NCBI GenBank assembly: GCA_030603805.1
Contig: JAUVXD010000008.1
Location: 1 to 64,000 of the forward strand
Length of the DNA stretch: 64,000 nucleotides
Direction of reading: 5' to 3'
DNA from: Acholeplasmataceae bacterium
GTDB lineage: Bacteria; Bacillota_I; Bacilli_A; Acholeplasmatales; Acholeplasmataceae
Below are positions 54,785 to 63,015 of the stretch, piece after piece. The position numbers and the translations under genes were made by a program. The notes below the pieces were generated by a model. That model did no database searches and had not been told where the DNA came from. It was given only the letters and a program-made list of their open reading frames with translations. Within the stretch, counting starts at the first letter, position 1; every line of letters begins with the position of its first letter.

Positions 54785-55030
54785 ATGAATAAATTAGCGA
54801 TTAGAATGATTGAATGGTATCAAAAAGAGATCTCTCCAAATAGCAATCATAAATGTAGACATACGCCAACATGTTCTGCTTATGCCAAAGAATGTTATCA
54901 TCGCTTTAATTTTATTATAGCATCTTTCTTAACGTCTAAGCGTATTCTATCATGCAATCCCCTCTTTAAACCAAAGTATGATCCAGTTCCTGAAAAGAAA
55001 ATCAAGAGAAAAAAAGATGTAGACATATAA
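54785..55030 (+). CDS. yidD: Membrane protein insertion efficiency factor YidD
   Basis: The 81-residue protein has the YidD signature: IRMIEWYQKEISPNSNHKCR, HTPTCSAYAKEC and KRILSCNPLFKPKYDPVP. It is a small amphipathic membrane-associated protein that aids YidC-dependent insertion. It starts at 54785 behind GGAGGG and diverges from the EF-G-like gene. Confidence 0.92.
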   Translation: MNKLAIRMIEWYQKEISPNSNHKCRHTPTCSAYAKECYHRFNFIIASFLTSKRILSCNPLFKPKYDPVPEKKIKRKKDVDI

Positions 55031-55056
55031 AAAAACCGCAAATCAATTGCGGTTTA
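55031..55056. terminator. Bidirectional terminator between yidD and proS
   Basis: AAACCGCAA and TTGCGGTTT pair around a short loop with A and T runs on both sides; the two genes are convergent. Confidence 0.85.
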
Positions 55057-55073
55057 ATCTAATCATATCAAAT

Positions 55074-56507
55074 TTAGTAAGCACGAGCGAACCAGACAGT
55101 TTGGGTCGCTTTTTGATTGGTTACTGGACAAATTTCTGTGATTAAAGTTTGATCGAATGGAATGACACGTGCTGTTGCTGAAGTGTCCTTTTTTATTTGA
55201 ATTTCAGCTTCTTCTCCAGAAATACTCATCGCGACATAGCCACCCTTTTTGATATAGGCTTTAAACTCATCATAGTTTTTAGCTTCATAGGTGTTTTCTT
55301 TCACATGGTGAAGGGCTCTTTCATAAAGCGTATCATGCATGGATCTAAAGATATTGGGTAGAGAGTTTACAACAGTTTCAAGGTTAACTAGATGCTTTTC
55401 TCTATTGTGTCTCGTAACTAAGGTGACTTCATTTCTTTCTAAATCTCTTGGTCCAATTTCAATGCGAACAGGAATGCCTTTCATTTCATATTCTGCAAAC
55501 TTCCAGCCTGGAGATTTATTCGAATCATCGATGAGTACTCTGATGCCTGAAGCTTTTAATTCTTGATAAAGTTTTTGGGTTGCCTGTTGAACGACTTCTT
55601 TTTGAGATTGAATGGGAATGATGACAACTTGTGTTGGTGCTACATATGGCGGTAGAATCAGACCTTCATCATCACCGTGTACCATAATGACCGCACCAAT
55701 TAATCTTGTTGAGACACCCCAAGAAGTTTGATGAACATATTGTAATGCATTTTTTTCATCGGTAAATTTGATGTCAAATGCTTTAGCAAACTCAGTTCCA
55801 AAATAGTGAGTCGTTCCAGATTGAAGTGCTTGTCCATCGTGCATTAATGCTTCAATTGAATATGTTTCTACTGCACCTGCAAATTTTTCTTTTTCAGTTT
55901 TTCTACCTGTAACAAAGGGGATAGCCAGTAATTCTTCACCTAAGCGTCTATAAATTTCTAAGATGTCTAATGTCTCTTTTCTAGCCTCTATTTCGTTTTG
56001 ATGTGCGGTGTGTCCTTCTTGCCATAAAAATTCCTTGCCTCTTAAGAAAGGACGCGTTGTTTTTTCCCAACGAACAACACTGCACCATTGATTATAAAGC
56101 TTAGGAAGATCGCGATAGGAATTGATTATTTTTTGATAATGTGTACAAAAAAGTGTTTCTGAAGTTGGACGAATGATTAATCGTTCAGCAAGATCTTCAA
56201 CACCTGTTGTCGTTATCATGGCAGTTTCTGGTGCGAAACCTTCGACATGATCCTTTTCTTTTTGAAACAAAGATTCTGGAATTACCAAAGGCATATAGAC
56301 GTTTTGATGTCCAGTTTCTTTAAATTTTTGATCTAGATAATTCATGATATTTTCCCAAATGGCATAGCCGTAAGGACGGTATATGATAAATCCTTTAACA
56401 TCGCTATAGTCCATCAGTTCAGCCTTAAGGCAGAGGTCTGTATACCATTGTGCAAAGTCAGCATCTCTGGATGTGATTGCATCAACCATTTTTTTATTTT
56501 GACTCAT
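55074..56507 (-). CDS. proS: Prolyl-tRNA synthetase, archaeal/eukaryotic type
   Basis: The 477-residue class II synthetase has motif 2 TRPFLRGKEFLWQEGHTAH, motif 3 in the LIGAVIMVHGDDEGL segment, an anticodon-binding domain and the C-terminal zinc-binding-like tail. It lacks the large editing insertion of bacterial-type ProS. This short form is the usual one in mycoplasmas and acholeplasmas and charges the tRNA-Pro encoded at 8039-8115. Confidence 0.96.
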   Translation of the reverse strand: MSQNKKMVDAITSRDADFAQWYTDLCLKAELMDYSDVKGFIIYRPYGYAIWENIMNYLDQKFKETGHQNVYMPLVIPESLFQKEKDHVEGFAPETAMITTTGVEDLAERLIIRPTSETLFCTHYQKIINSYRDLPKLYNQWCSVVRWEKTTRPFLRGKEFLWQEGHTAHQNEIEARKETLDILEIYRRLGEELLAIPFVTGRKTEKEKFAGAVETYSIEALMHDGQALQSGTTHYFGTEFAKAFDIKFTDEKNALQYVHQTSWGVSTRLIGAVIMVHGDDEGLILPPYVAPTQVVIIPIQSQKEVVQQATQKLYQELKASGIRVLIDDSNKSPGWKFAEYEMKGIPVRIEIGPRDLERNEVTLVTRHNREKHLVNLETVVNSLPNIFRSMHDTLYERALHHVKENTYEAKNYDEFKAYIKKGGYVAMSISGEEAEIQIKKDTSATARVIPFDQTLITEICPVTNQKATQTVWFARAY

Positions 56508-56514
56508 AAATCAT

Positions 56515-56838
56515 TCACCTTTTATTAATATTCTTAAACATGTTGAAAATAAATATTCCAAAAATAACCATCATCAATAGGGGTGGAAATGCAAATCCCA
56601 TATTAAATACTAATCGAAATGGCAAAATCCATGTGATGAAGATGATAATTAAAACTACCCCAAAAAATACCTTTGCTTTAGATTGTGCTGCATTTTGATT
56701 CGATTCTTGAGTTGCTTTGATATCTTCAAACTTTTTGTTTGGATTGTTTTTTTCTTGTTTACCATGATATTTCACATCTTGCTTTTCAAAGAGTTGGTCG
56801 TACTTGCCAAATGGATCTTTTTCTTGATTATCGTTCAT
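56515..56838 (-). CDS. Small two-helix membrane protein, unknown
   Basis: The 107-residue protein has a charged N-terminal half (KYDQLFEKQD, HGKQEKNNPN) and two hydrophobic segments at about 54-73 and 78-99. I do not recognise it. It sits 7 bp before proS and starts directly at the stop of cvfB, so it is co-transcribed with both. Confidence 0.65.
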   Translation of the reverse strand: MNDNQEKDPFGKYDQLFEKQDVKYHGKQEKNNPNKKFEDIKATQESNQNAAQSKAKVFFGVVLIIIFITWILPFRLVFNMGFAFPPLLMMVIFGIFIFNMFKNINKR

Positions 56839-57678
56839 TTATTTGACCAGAATCGTTTTGCCGTTAACAAAATCAATTTTTCTTTCCTTATAGAGGTGTC
56901 CAATAGCTCTCTTAAATGCTTTTTTACTCATTTTAAAGACTTTTTCGATTTCATCTGGTGTGGAATCTGCTGTTAAATACATGCCATTATTTCTAATGAC
57001 ATATGTCAATATCGTATTGGCATCGTCATAAATAGCAACTTCTTTTTGAGCAACTAATGATCCAGAATAACCTTTTTCAGATTGATATGTCACTTTAACT
57101 TCAACAGCCATACCGTAGCGAATTTGACGTTTAATCATCGTATGATGTACAAAAATGAAATGTCCTTCAGGGGTTAATAGATTAATCCCTTCTCTGCCTA
57201 TTTTTTGTACATATGCTAAAACGGTATCTTTTAGTTTAAGTTCGTGTTCAGGTTTTAGTTTAAACTCTTCTTTTGAAGTGATTTTAGCAACAAATTTACC
57301 TTTCATTTTAAGTGATACATATAAGATGTCACCGACTTGCGGCCATAGATCAAGATCTAAAGGCAAATCATCTTTAGACAAAAGAAGTTCTTTGGCAATC
57401 CCCATATCTAAAAACACACCTAAATCATGATGAATGGCAGTGACTTTTAAGAATCCCGGTCGTGTTGCTGTGATGAGTGGTGTCTTGAGTGTTGCAGCAA
57501 GTCTGCCTTTTTGATCAAAGTAAAGAAATGCATCAACAACATCGTTGGGCTTCAGTTCTTTATACGCTGATTCATTAAAATGCAAAAAAACTTGATCGTC
57601 ATCACTTTCAAGCATATAACCAATATCTGTTTTACGATTGACACGAAGTCTATTGACTTCTCCGATTCTTAAAGACAT
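56839..57678 (-). CDS. cvfB: CvfB-like protein with S1-type RNA-binding domains
   Basis: The 279-residue protein fits the CvfB/YitL family: several OB-fold S1-like domains (EVNRLRVNRKTDIGYML, GILYVSLKMKGKF-like segment, YVQKIGREGINLLTPEG) and a C-terminal winged helix with KMSKKAFKRAIGHLYKERKI. In Staphylococcus the relative regulates virulence and binds RNA. The ATG at 57678 is preceded by AAAGGTG. Confidence 0.88.
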   Translation of the reverse strand: MSLRIGEVNRLRVNRKTDIGYMLESDDDQVFLHFNESAYKELKPNDVVDAFLYFDQKGRLAATLKTPLITATRPGFLKVTAIHHDLGVFLDMGIAKELLLSKDDLPLDLDLWPQVGDILYVSLKMKGKFVAKITSKEEFKLKPEHELKLKDTVLAYVQKIGREGINLLTPEGHFIFVHHTMIKRQIRYGMAVEVKVTYQSEKGYSGSLVAQKEVAIYDDANTILTYVIRNNGMYLTADSTPDEIEKVFKMSKKAFKRAIGHLYKERKIDFVNGKTILVK

Positions 57679-57728
57679 ATCTATCACCTTTATCTATTTT
57701 AACATAAAATAAACAAATAGTAATGAGA

Positions 57729-57754
57729 TAAAAAAAGAAGTGCTTAAGCACTCC
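57729..57754 (-). terminator. Terminator of fic
   Basis: On the minus strand the palindrome AGTGCTTAAGCACT is followed by TCTTTTTTT, directly after the fic stop. Confidence 0.75.
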
Positions 57755-58483
57755 TTAAATATCTAATTCTTTGAGCACATCTTCATATCTTTTAAACAAG
57801 ATATCTTTGAAGAAATCGTGCAGAGGTTTTAAATCCTTTTCAGTTTTAAACGCTTCTAAGACTTCAATATAAGTTTCACGTTGTTCCAACGGAATTGAAA
57901 TGGGTAAATAGTTTTCACTCATCAAGAAATAATTGAGCACAAGCTTTGCAAGTCTTCCATTCGCATCGACGAAAGGATGAATTTTAGCAATACTTGCATG
58001 TGCATAGGTTGCTTTTTCTAAAGGTGTGCCTTCAAATTCACTTAAGTTTCTGAAGAATTTTGACATTCTATCATAGACCTTCACATAATCAGGTGGTTGA
58101 TGTGTTGCACCAAAGATATTAATGTTTACATTTCTGTAAACCCCGCCTTGAAAAATACCTTCAACAAGAATTTCATGAATATCCTTCATTTTTTCTTCTG
58201 TGAATGGTTTTTTCTCTTTAACTTCATTGATGACGAAATCTAAAGCTTTGAGGTGATTGAGTATTTCCTTTTGTTCTCTTTCGCTATACTCCAGTAGAGC
58301 TTTCGCTTGGCTGAGGCGCTTAATGTCCTCATAGGAAATTCTGTTTTTTTCGACCATGCCTACAGCATCATAAGTATAGATTAAGGCAAACTTTTTTTCG
58401 ACCTCTTCCATGTGTTTGGGGTCACATTCCTTAATCACGTTACTTAAGTGCTGGCGCTCTACCTCTAATAGATCTTTCTCCAT
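57755..58483 (-). CDS. Fic-family protein (putative AMPylase)
   Basis: The 242-residue protein has the Fic core with the active-site motif HPFVDANGRLAK (canonical HPFx(D/E)GNGR, one Gly changed to Ala) in a helical domain, and the flap region near YRNVNINIFGATHQPPDYV. Fic proteins transfer AMP to hydroxyl groups of target proteins. No inhibitory (S/T)xxxE(G/N) helix is obvious by eye, and no small antitoxin gene sits beside it, so regulation is unclear. The start at 58483 follows GGGAGCG. Confidence 0.85.
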   Translation of the reverse strand: MEKDLLEVERQHLSNVIKECDPKHMEEVEKKFALIYTYDAVGMVEKNRISYEDIKRLSQAKALLEYSEREQKEILNHLKALDFVINEVKEKKPFTEEKMKDIHEILVEGIFQGGVYRNVNINIFGATHQPPDYVKVYDRMSKFFRNLSEFEGTPLEKATYAHASIAKIHPFVDANGRLAKLVLNYFLMSENYLPISIPLEQRETYIEVLEAFKTEKDLKPLHDFFKDILFKRYEDVLKELDI

Positions 58484-58552
58484 ATTATCGACGCTCCCAT
58501 CTTTGAAATCATTATAACATAAAAGCGCTATCATAGACAAGTCTTTATAGAA

Positions 58553-58579
58553 AAAGTGACATCATGATGATGCCACTTG
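58553..58579 (-). terminator. Second hairpin downstream of csp
   Basis: On the minus strand AGTG-G-CATCA and TGATG-T-CACT form a stem followed by a T run; it follows the csp terminator and lies upstream of fic. Confidence 0.6.
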
Positions 58580-58666
58580 AGATATGGATTATAAATCTTT
58601 GATTTATGTCTCACTTAAAATTCGATGGGTTCGACATTTTCACATAATCCCTCGTAAAAATAGAAG

Positions 58667-58687
58667 GGGGACCCTTTTGGAGTCCCC
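58667..58687 (-). terminator. Terminator of csp
   Basis: On the minus strand GGGGAC, with a bulge, pairs with GTCCCC around an AAAA loop, 16 bp after the csp stop codon. Confidence 0.7.
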
Positions 58688-58702
58688 ATTACCTTTTGAA
58701 AA

Positions 58703-58900
58703 TTATACTTTAACTACGTTAGCCGCTTGTTGTCCGCGGTCGCCGTTTTTAACTTCAAATTCTACTTGGTCGCCTTCTGCTAGTGTTTTGTAACCTTCAG
58801 ATTGAATTGCACTGAAGTGTACAAAAATGTCTTTACCTTCTGCTGATGAGATAAATCCATATCCTTTGTCAGCATCAAACCATTTTACTACGCCTTTCAT
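58703..58900 (-). CDS. csp: Cold-shock domain protein
   Basis: The 65-residue protein has RNP1 KGYGFISS and RNP2 DIFVHFSAI, the two nucleic-acid-binding motifs of CspA-type proteins. It acts as an RNA chaperone. A strong promoter and a 60-base leader precede it. It is the standard bacterial size. Confidence 0.96.
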   Translation of the reverse strand: MKGVVKWFDADKGYGFISSAEGKDIFVHFSAIQSEGYKTLAEGDQVEFEVKNGDRGQQAANVVKV

Positions 58901-58946
58901 TACGTTACTCCTTAAAATATTTTTCTTGGCATTCTTGCCTAACTAC

Positions 58947-58975
58947 ATTATACACACTTCATATCGTAATTACAA
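58947..58975 (-). promoter_or_regulatory. Promoter of csp
   Basis: On the minus strand -35 TTGTAA (58970-58975) and a perfect -10 TATAAT (58947-58952) with an extended TGTG are 17 bp apart. The leader contains a small GGCA/TGCC hairpin. Confidence 0.8.
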
Positions 58976-58998
58976 GGCTATCGCGAACTTTATTTTTT

Positions 58999-60780
58999 TT
59001 ATGCAAATTGACTGTGGTAGAGTTCATGATAAAACCCATTTTCTTCGATTAATTCGCTATGTGTACCCTTTTCAATGATGTTTCCGTCTTTAACAACGAG
59101 TATTAAATCAGCATTTTGAATGGTTGATAAACGATGTGCAATGACAAATGTTGTTTTATGTTCCATGAGGGAGAGCATCGCTTTTTGGATTTGAACTTCT
59201 GTATGGGTGTCAACATTTGAGGTTGCTTCATCTAAGATCAACATTTTGGTTTTGGAAAGCATGGCACGTGCGATGACTAAGAGTTGTTTTTGTCCTTTAG
59301 AGATGTTCATCCCTTCATCGGTAAGCAACGTGTCATAGCCTTCAGGAAGATGGGTGATGAATGAATGGATTCTCGCTTTTTTCGCAGCTTCTTCAACTTC
59401 GAGTTTGCTCACATCGCCATTGCCATAAGCAATATTTTCAAAGACTGTTCCATGGAAAATCCAAGTATCTTGGAGAACCATCGAAAATGCTTTTCTCAGT
59501 GACTTTCTTGTCAAAGTTCTAGACTCAATACCATCAAGTAAGATGGAACCCGATTGAATATCATAATAGCGCATTAACAGATTAACTAAGGTGGTTTTCC
59601 CTGCACCGGTAGGTCCAACAATGGCAATCACCTTACCTTCTGGTGCTTCAAATGAAACATCTTTTAAGACAGGTTCGATTGGGTCATAACCAAAGGTTAC
59701 ATGTTTAAATTCTACGTGACCTTTGACATCACTTAAGATTAGTGCGTTGGGATCATCTTTTAATTCTTCTTCTTGATCTAAGACACCAAAGACACGTTCA
59801 GCTGCTGCAAGTGCTGATTGGATATCTGCCATAATAGAAGACATTTGATTAATGGGTCCAGAAAATCTTCTAGAGTATAAAGTGAAACTTGTCAGATCTC
59901 CTAAACTGATTCTGCTATAAAAATAGAGAATACCGCCAAAGACACCAACAAGTGCAACAGATAGATTGGAAACAAAGTTGACCGAAGGACCAACGGATGT
60001 TCCATAATAACCAGCCTTGTATGAGGCATCAGATGCCTCATCATTAATTTGATCAAATTTTTCTAAAACCGAATCTTCTTGAACATAGGATTGAATCGTT
60101 CTTTGGCCAGTAATCATCTCTTCAGAAAACCCGTTGAGTTCGCCAAGTTTTTGATTTCGATATCGGTATTTCTTCTTGACAATCTTAGAAAGTACACGTG
60201 TGATGATAATAGAGATGGGAATAGTTAAAACAAAAACTAAAACGAGGAGCGGTGACATGATAACCATCATGATGAAAGAAATCGTCACTGTAATCAGTGA
60301 TGTAAAAATGTTAATCACATCGGTTGCAAGTGAGGTATTAATTGTATCAATATCATAACTCATCTTGCTAATGATATCTCCGGTTTGATTTTGATCAAAA
60401 TAAGCAATCGATACTTTGTTAAGCTTTTCAAACAAATCTTTTCTCATCTTATAAACAACACTTTGTGAAATCTTAACCATCGCAACCGATAACATGTAGT
60501 TTAAGAACGATGAGATTAAATAAAATAAAATCATCAAACCTGCATAGAAAAAGACACGTTCAAAATCGACACCATTTTCCATCGCAGACACCGTGCGTCC
60601 AGTCAGATAAGGTCCCACTAAAGACAAAACGTTGGCAATAATCGTTAAAAAGATGGCTAAAGCGAGTTTGGCTTTATAAAAATAGAGGTAGTCCCAAAGT
60701 CTTCTTAAAACATATTTTGTATTTTTAGCTCGGTTTGAGCCATCATTTCGTTCTCTACCTTGTTTACCAGCATACATCAT
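58999..60780 (-). CDS. ABC exporter half-transporter with degenerate signature motif
   Basis: The 593-residue protein has six membrane helices (about 35-330) and a C-terminal ATPase with Walker A GPTGAGKTT and Walker B LILDEATSNVD (canonical catalytic Glu), but its signature reads ISKGQKQ instead of LSGGQ. It overlaps the partner gene by ATGA and forms a heterodimer of the BmrCD/LmrCD/TM287-288 type. Substrate may be drugs or lipids; not decidable here. Confidence 0.93.
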   Translation of the reverse strand: MMYAGKQGRERNDGSNRAKNTKYVLRRLWDYLYFYKAKLALAIFLTIIANVLSLVGPYLTGRTVSAMENGVDFERVFFYAGLMILFYLISSFLNYMLSVAMVKISQSVVYKMRKDLFEKLNKVSIAYFDQNQTGDIISKMSYDIDTINTSLATDVINIFTSLITVTISFIMMVIMSPLLVLVFVLTIPISIIITRVLSKIVKKKYRYRNQKLGELNGFSEEMITGQRTIQSYVQEDSVLEKFDQINDEASDASYKAGYYGTSVGPSVNFVSNLSVALVGVFGGILYFYSRISLGDLTSFTLYSRRFSGPINQMSSIMADIQSALAAAERVFGVLDQEEELKDDPNALILSDVKGHVEFKHVTFGYDPIEPVLKDVSFEAPEGKVIAIVGPTGAGKTTLVNLLMRYYDIQSGSILLDGIESRTLTRKSLRKAFSMVLQDTWIFHGTVFENIAYGNGDVSKLEVEEAAKKARIHSFITHLPEGYDTLLTDEGMNISKGQKQLLVIARAMLSKTKMLILDEATSNVDTHTEVQIQKAMLSLMEHKTTFVIAHRLSTIQNADLILVVKDGNIIEKGTHSELIEENGFYHELYHSQFA

Positions 60781-62513
60781 GAGGACTCACCTCCAAGCTG
60801 ATAAAACGCAATTTCTTGATACATGGTATTTGTTTTCATGAGTTCATCATGTGTTCCAGCACCAACAATTTCACCATCTTCAATAAGTAATATTAAATCT
60901 GAATCCTTAAGTGAACTGATTCGTTGGGCAATGACAATCATCGTTGTATTTTTTAATTTTGATTTCAATGATTTTCGCATATTCATATCCGTTTTATAAT
61001 CGAGTGCTGAGGACGCATCATCTAAGATGATAATATCTGGCTTACCTGCAATCGCTCGCGCAATTAAAATACGTTGTTTTTGACCCCCCGATAGATTCAT
61101 GCCTTTTTGAGCCATTTGGTGTTTCATCTCATCTTTTTTATCGTAGATAAATTCAGCTTGAGCAACTTGTGTTGCAATTTCTATGTCTTCATTAGTTATC
61201 TGGTTTCTATTAAATTGAATATTCCCATAAATACTATCAGCGAAAATTAAGTCATTTTGAAAAGCAACTCCAATGGATTGTCTGAGTTGATCTTGTTTGA
61301 CGTTTCTAATATCTTCACCAAAAAAGAGGATTTGTCCAGAATCGACATCATAAAATCTCATCAATAAGTTAATGATGGTTGTCTTACCAGAACCTGTAGC
61401 ACCAATGATGCCAAGAGTTTGTCCTTGATAAAGTTTAAATGATATGTTTTTTAAGTTGCTTTCTTTTTGATTATATGAGAAAGATACATTTTTAAACTCA
61501 ATATGAGGTAGATTGGCATTTTTTATAATATCAAATGTGCCATCTTTCATACCTTCTGGCATATTTAAAACTTCATCAATACGCTCTGCAGAAGCTGTTG
61601 CGCGAGATGATAAGACAAAGACTCGAGTGACCATCATCATCGCATTTAAGATGATGGTAAAATAGGTGACGAATGCCATAATTTGACCGATTTGTGTTTG
61701 CCCCTGATTCAGACGATAAGCACCTAAGACTAATACAAAGACGAGTCCAACATTCATCACAGCATTCATCATTGGATTGATTTTTGCCATCGTGATGGTT
61801 GCTTTTAATTCTGATTCAACAGTGGTTTGATTGGCTTGATCAAACGCATTTTTTTCATGCTCTTCCATAGATAATGCACGCACCACTCTAGCACCTGAAA
61901 TGTATTCTCTAAGTTTTCTAACAAGTTTATCAACTGCAAATTGTGTTTTCTTATATAAAGGAATCCCTTTTTTGGAACTATAGTAAACAATTAAGATAAT
62001 CAGGGGTAGCATCGCAACCATGACTAAAGTTAAGATGGGATCTAAAAGTAGCGACATCAAAATACCACCAATGAGTAAAACTGGGGCACGCACACCAAGT
62101 CTTTGCATCGATGCAGTTGCATTGTACATGTTGTAGGTATCTGTTGTCATGCGAGAAATTAAAGAAGGACGTGTGAGTTGGTCCACTTGATTGGCCGATA
62201 GTCTTTCTATCTTTGAAAATAAATCATGTCTAAGTTCTTTGACTGCTAAAGCCGCAATCATTTCTGCTTTTCTATTGGCAGCAACATTCAAATATAGCCC
62301 TAAAAAAGCGATGATAATCATCAAACCGCCTAAAAAATAAAGTGAATATAAGTTTGCATTGGGGTTGCTTCTTAAACTTGGAATTTCAGTATCAATCATA
62401 TAAGCGATAATCCAAGGCAAAAATAAATCGGCTAGTGCGCCTAAGGATTTCATCGAGAGTGATATGGTGAGCATTTTCCAATAGGGTTTAACCAATCTAA
62501 GAATCATTTTCAT
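60777..62513 (-). CDS. ABC exporter half-transporter with degenerate Walker B
   Basis: The 578-residue partner has the same six-helix plus ATPase layout, Walker A GATGSGKTT, a canonical signature LSGGQKQR, but Walker B IIILDDASSALD with Asp in place of the catalytic Glu. With its neighbour this makes one consensus and one degenerate ATP site, the hallmark of heterodimeric exporters. First gene of the pair, with GAGGAAG before the ATG. Confidence 0.93.
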   Translation of the reverse strand: MKMILRLVKPYWKMLTISLSMKSLGALADLFLPWIIAYMIDTEIPSLRSNPNANLYSLYFLGGLMIIIAFLGLYLNVAANRKAEMIAALAVKELRHDLFSKIERLSANQVDQLTRPSLISRMTTDTYNMYNATASMQRLGVRAPVLLIGGILMSLLLDPILTLVMVAMLPLIILIVYYSSKKGIPLYKKTQFAVDKLVRKLREYISGARVVRALSMEEHEKNAFDQANQTTVESELKATITMAKINPMMNAVMNVGLVFVLVLGAYRLNQGQTQIGQIMAFVTYFTIILNAMMMVTRVFVLSSRATASAERIDEVLNMPEGMKDGTFDIIKNANLPHIEFKNVSFSYNQKESNLKNISFKLYQGQTLGIIGATGSGKTTIINLLMRFYDVDSGQILFFGEDIRNVKQDQLRQSIGVAFQNDLIFADSIYGNIQFNRNQITNEDIEIATQVAQAEFIYDKKDEMKHQMAQKGMNLSGGQKQRILIARAIAGKPDIIILDDASSALDYKTDMNMRKSLKSKLKNTTMIVIAQRISSLKDSDLILLIEDGEIVGAGTHDELMKTNTMYQEIAFYQLGGESS

Positions 62514-62585
62514 GTTTTTTACACTTCCTCTACACTAAAGAATATAACATAGTTTAGAAGATAAATAAACCTTGAAATATCCTTA

Positions 62586-62617
62586 AAAAATGAAGGACCA
62601 GTAAGAATTACTGATCC
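62586..62617 (-). terminator. Terminator of the endonuclease operon
   Basis: On the minus strand GGATCAGTAA, a three-base loop and TTACTGGTCC are followed by TTCATTTTTT. The stem overlaps the end of the last gene. Confidence 0.8.
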
Positions 62618-63015
62618 AAATTTGATCCATCTGTGATTATTTTGTATCCATTTTCAAAATAGAGGTTGAAGTTTTCCATCTTGACAATCATCATTTCTTG
62701 TGTCTCTAAAAGATGATAACCTTTAAGATTTTGGTAATCTTTGAAGCGATCATCACCCTTGAGTTGAGTCACTTCAATGATAGATATCGTCCCAGTATCT
62801 GTACCTATATCGTTAAAATAACCATCACCTTCTGCCGTTCGACAAAGATATAAAGAGATACCATCAACGGTCAGGTGATAAAACTGATTCATATCCTTAT
62901 AAAATAGTGCCCAAATTTTTTCTATCCATAATGTAGCTTCACTTGTTTTCTTTGTGATGAGTCCTAAATCTCCTACAAAGTAGGTTCCAGAATTCAAAGC
63001 ATAAGCATTAGGCAT
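62608..63015 (-). CDS. Small companion protein of the secreted nuclease, unknown
   Basis: The 135-residue protein is not recognised. It has no signal peptide or membrane segment and is rich in aromatic and acidic residues (EGDGYFNDIGTDTG, YFENGYKIITDG). Its ATG overlaps the stop of the endonuclease gene by 8 bases and has GAGAGG upstream. It could be a C-terminal part of the nuclease separated by a frameshift, although the upstream frame quickly meets stops, or a separate cytosolic partner such as an inhibitor. Both readings are inference. Confidence 0.55.
   Translation of the reverse strand: MPNAYALNSGTYFVGDLGLITKKTSEATLWIEKIWALFYKDMNQFYHLTVDGISLYLCRTAEGDGYFNDIGTDTGTISIIEVTQLKGDDRFKDYQNLKGYHLLETQEMMIVKMENFNLYFENGYKIITDGSNLDQ

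Noticed and set aside
56515-56900. T-box leader upstream of proS
   Set aside because: No specifier loop or AGGGTGGNACCGCG-like T-box sequence is visible; proS is in an operon behind other genes.
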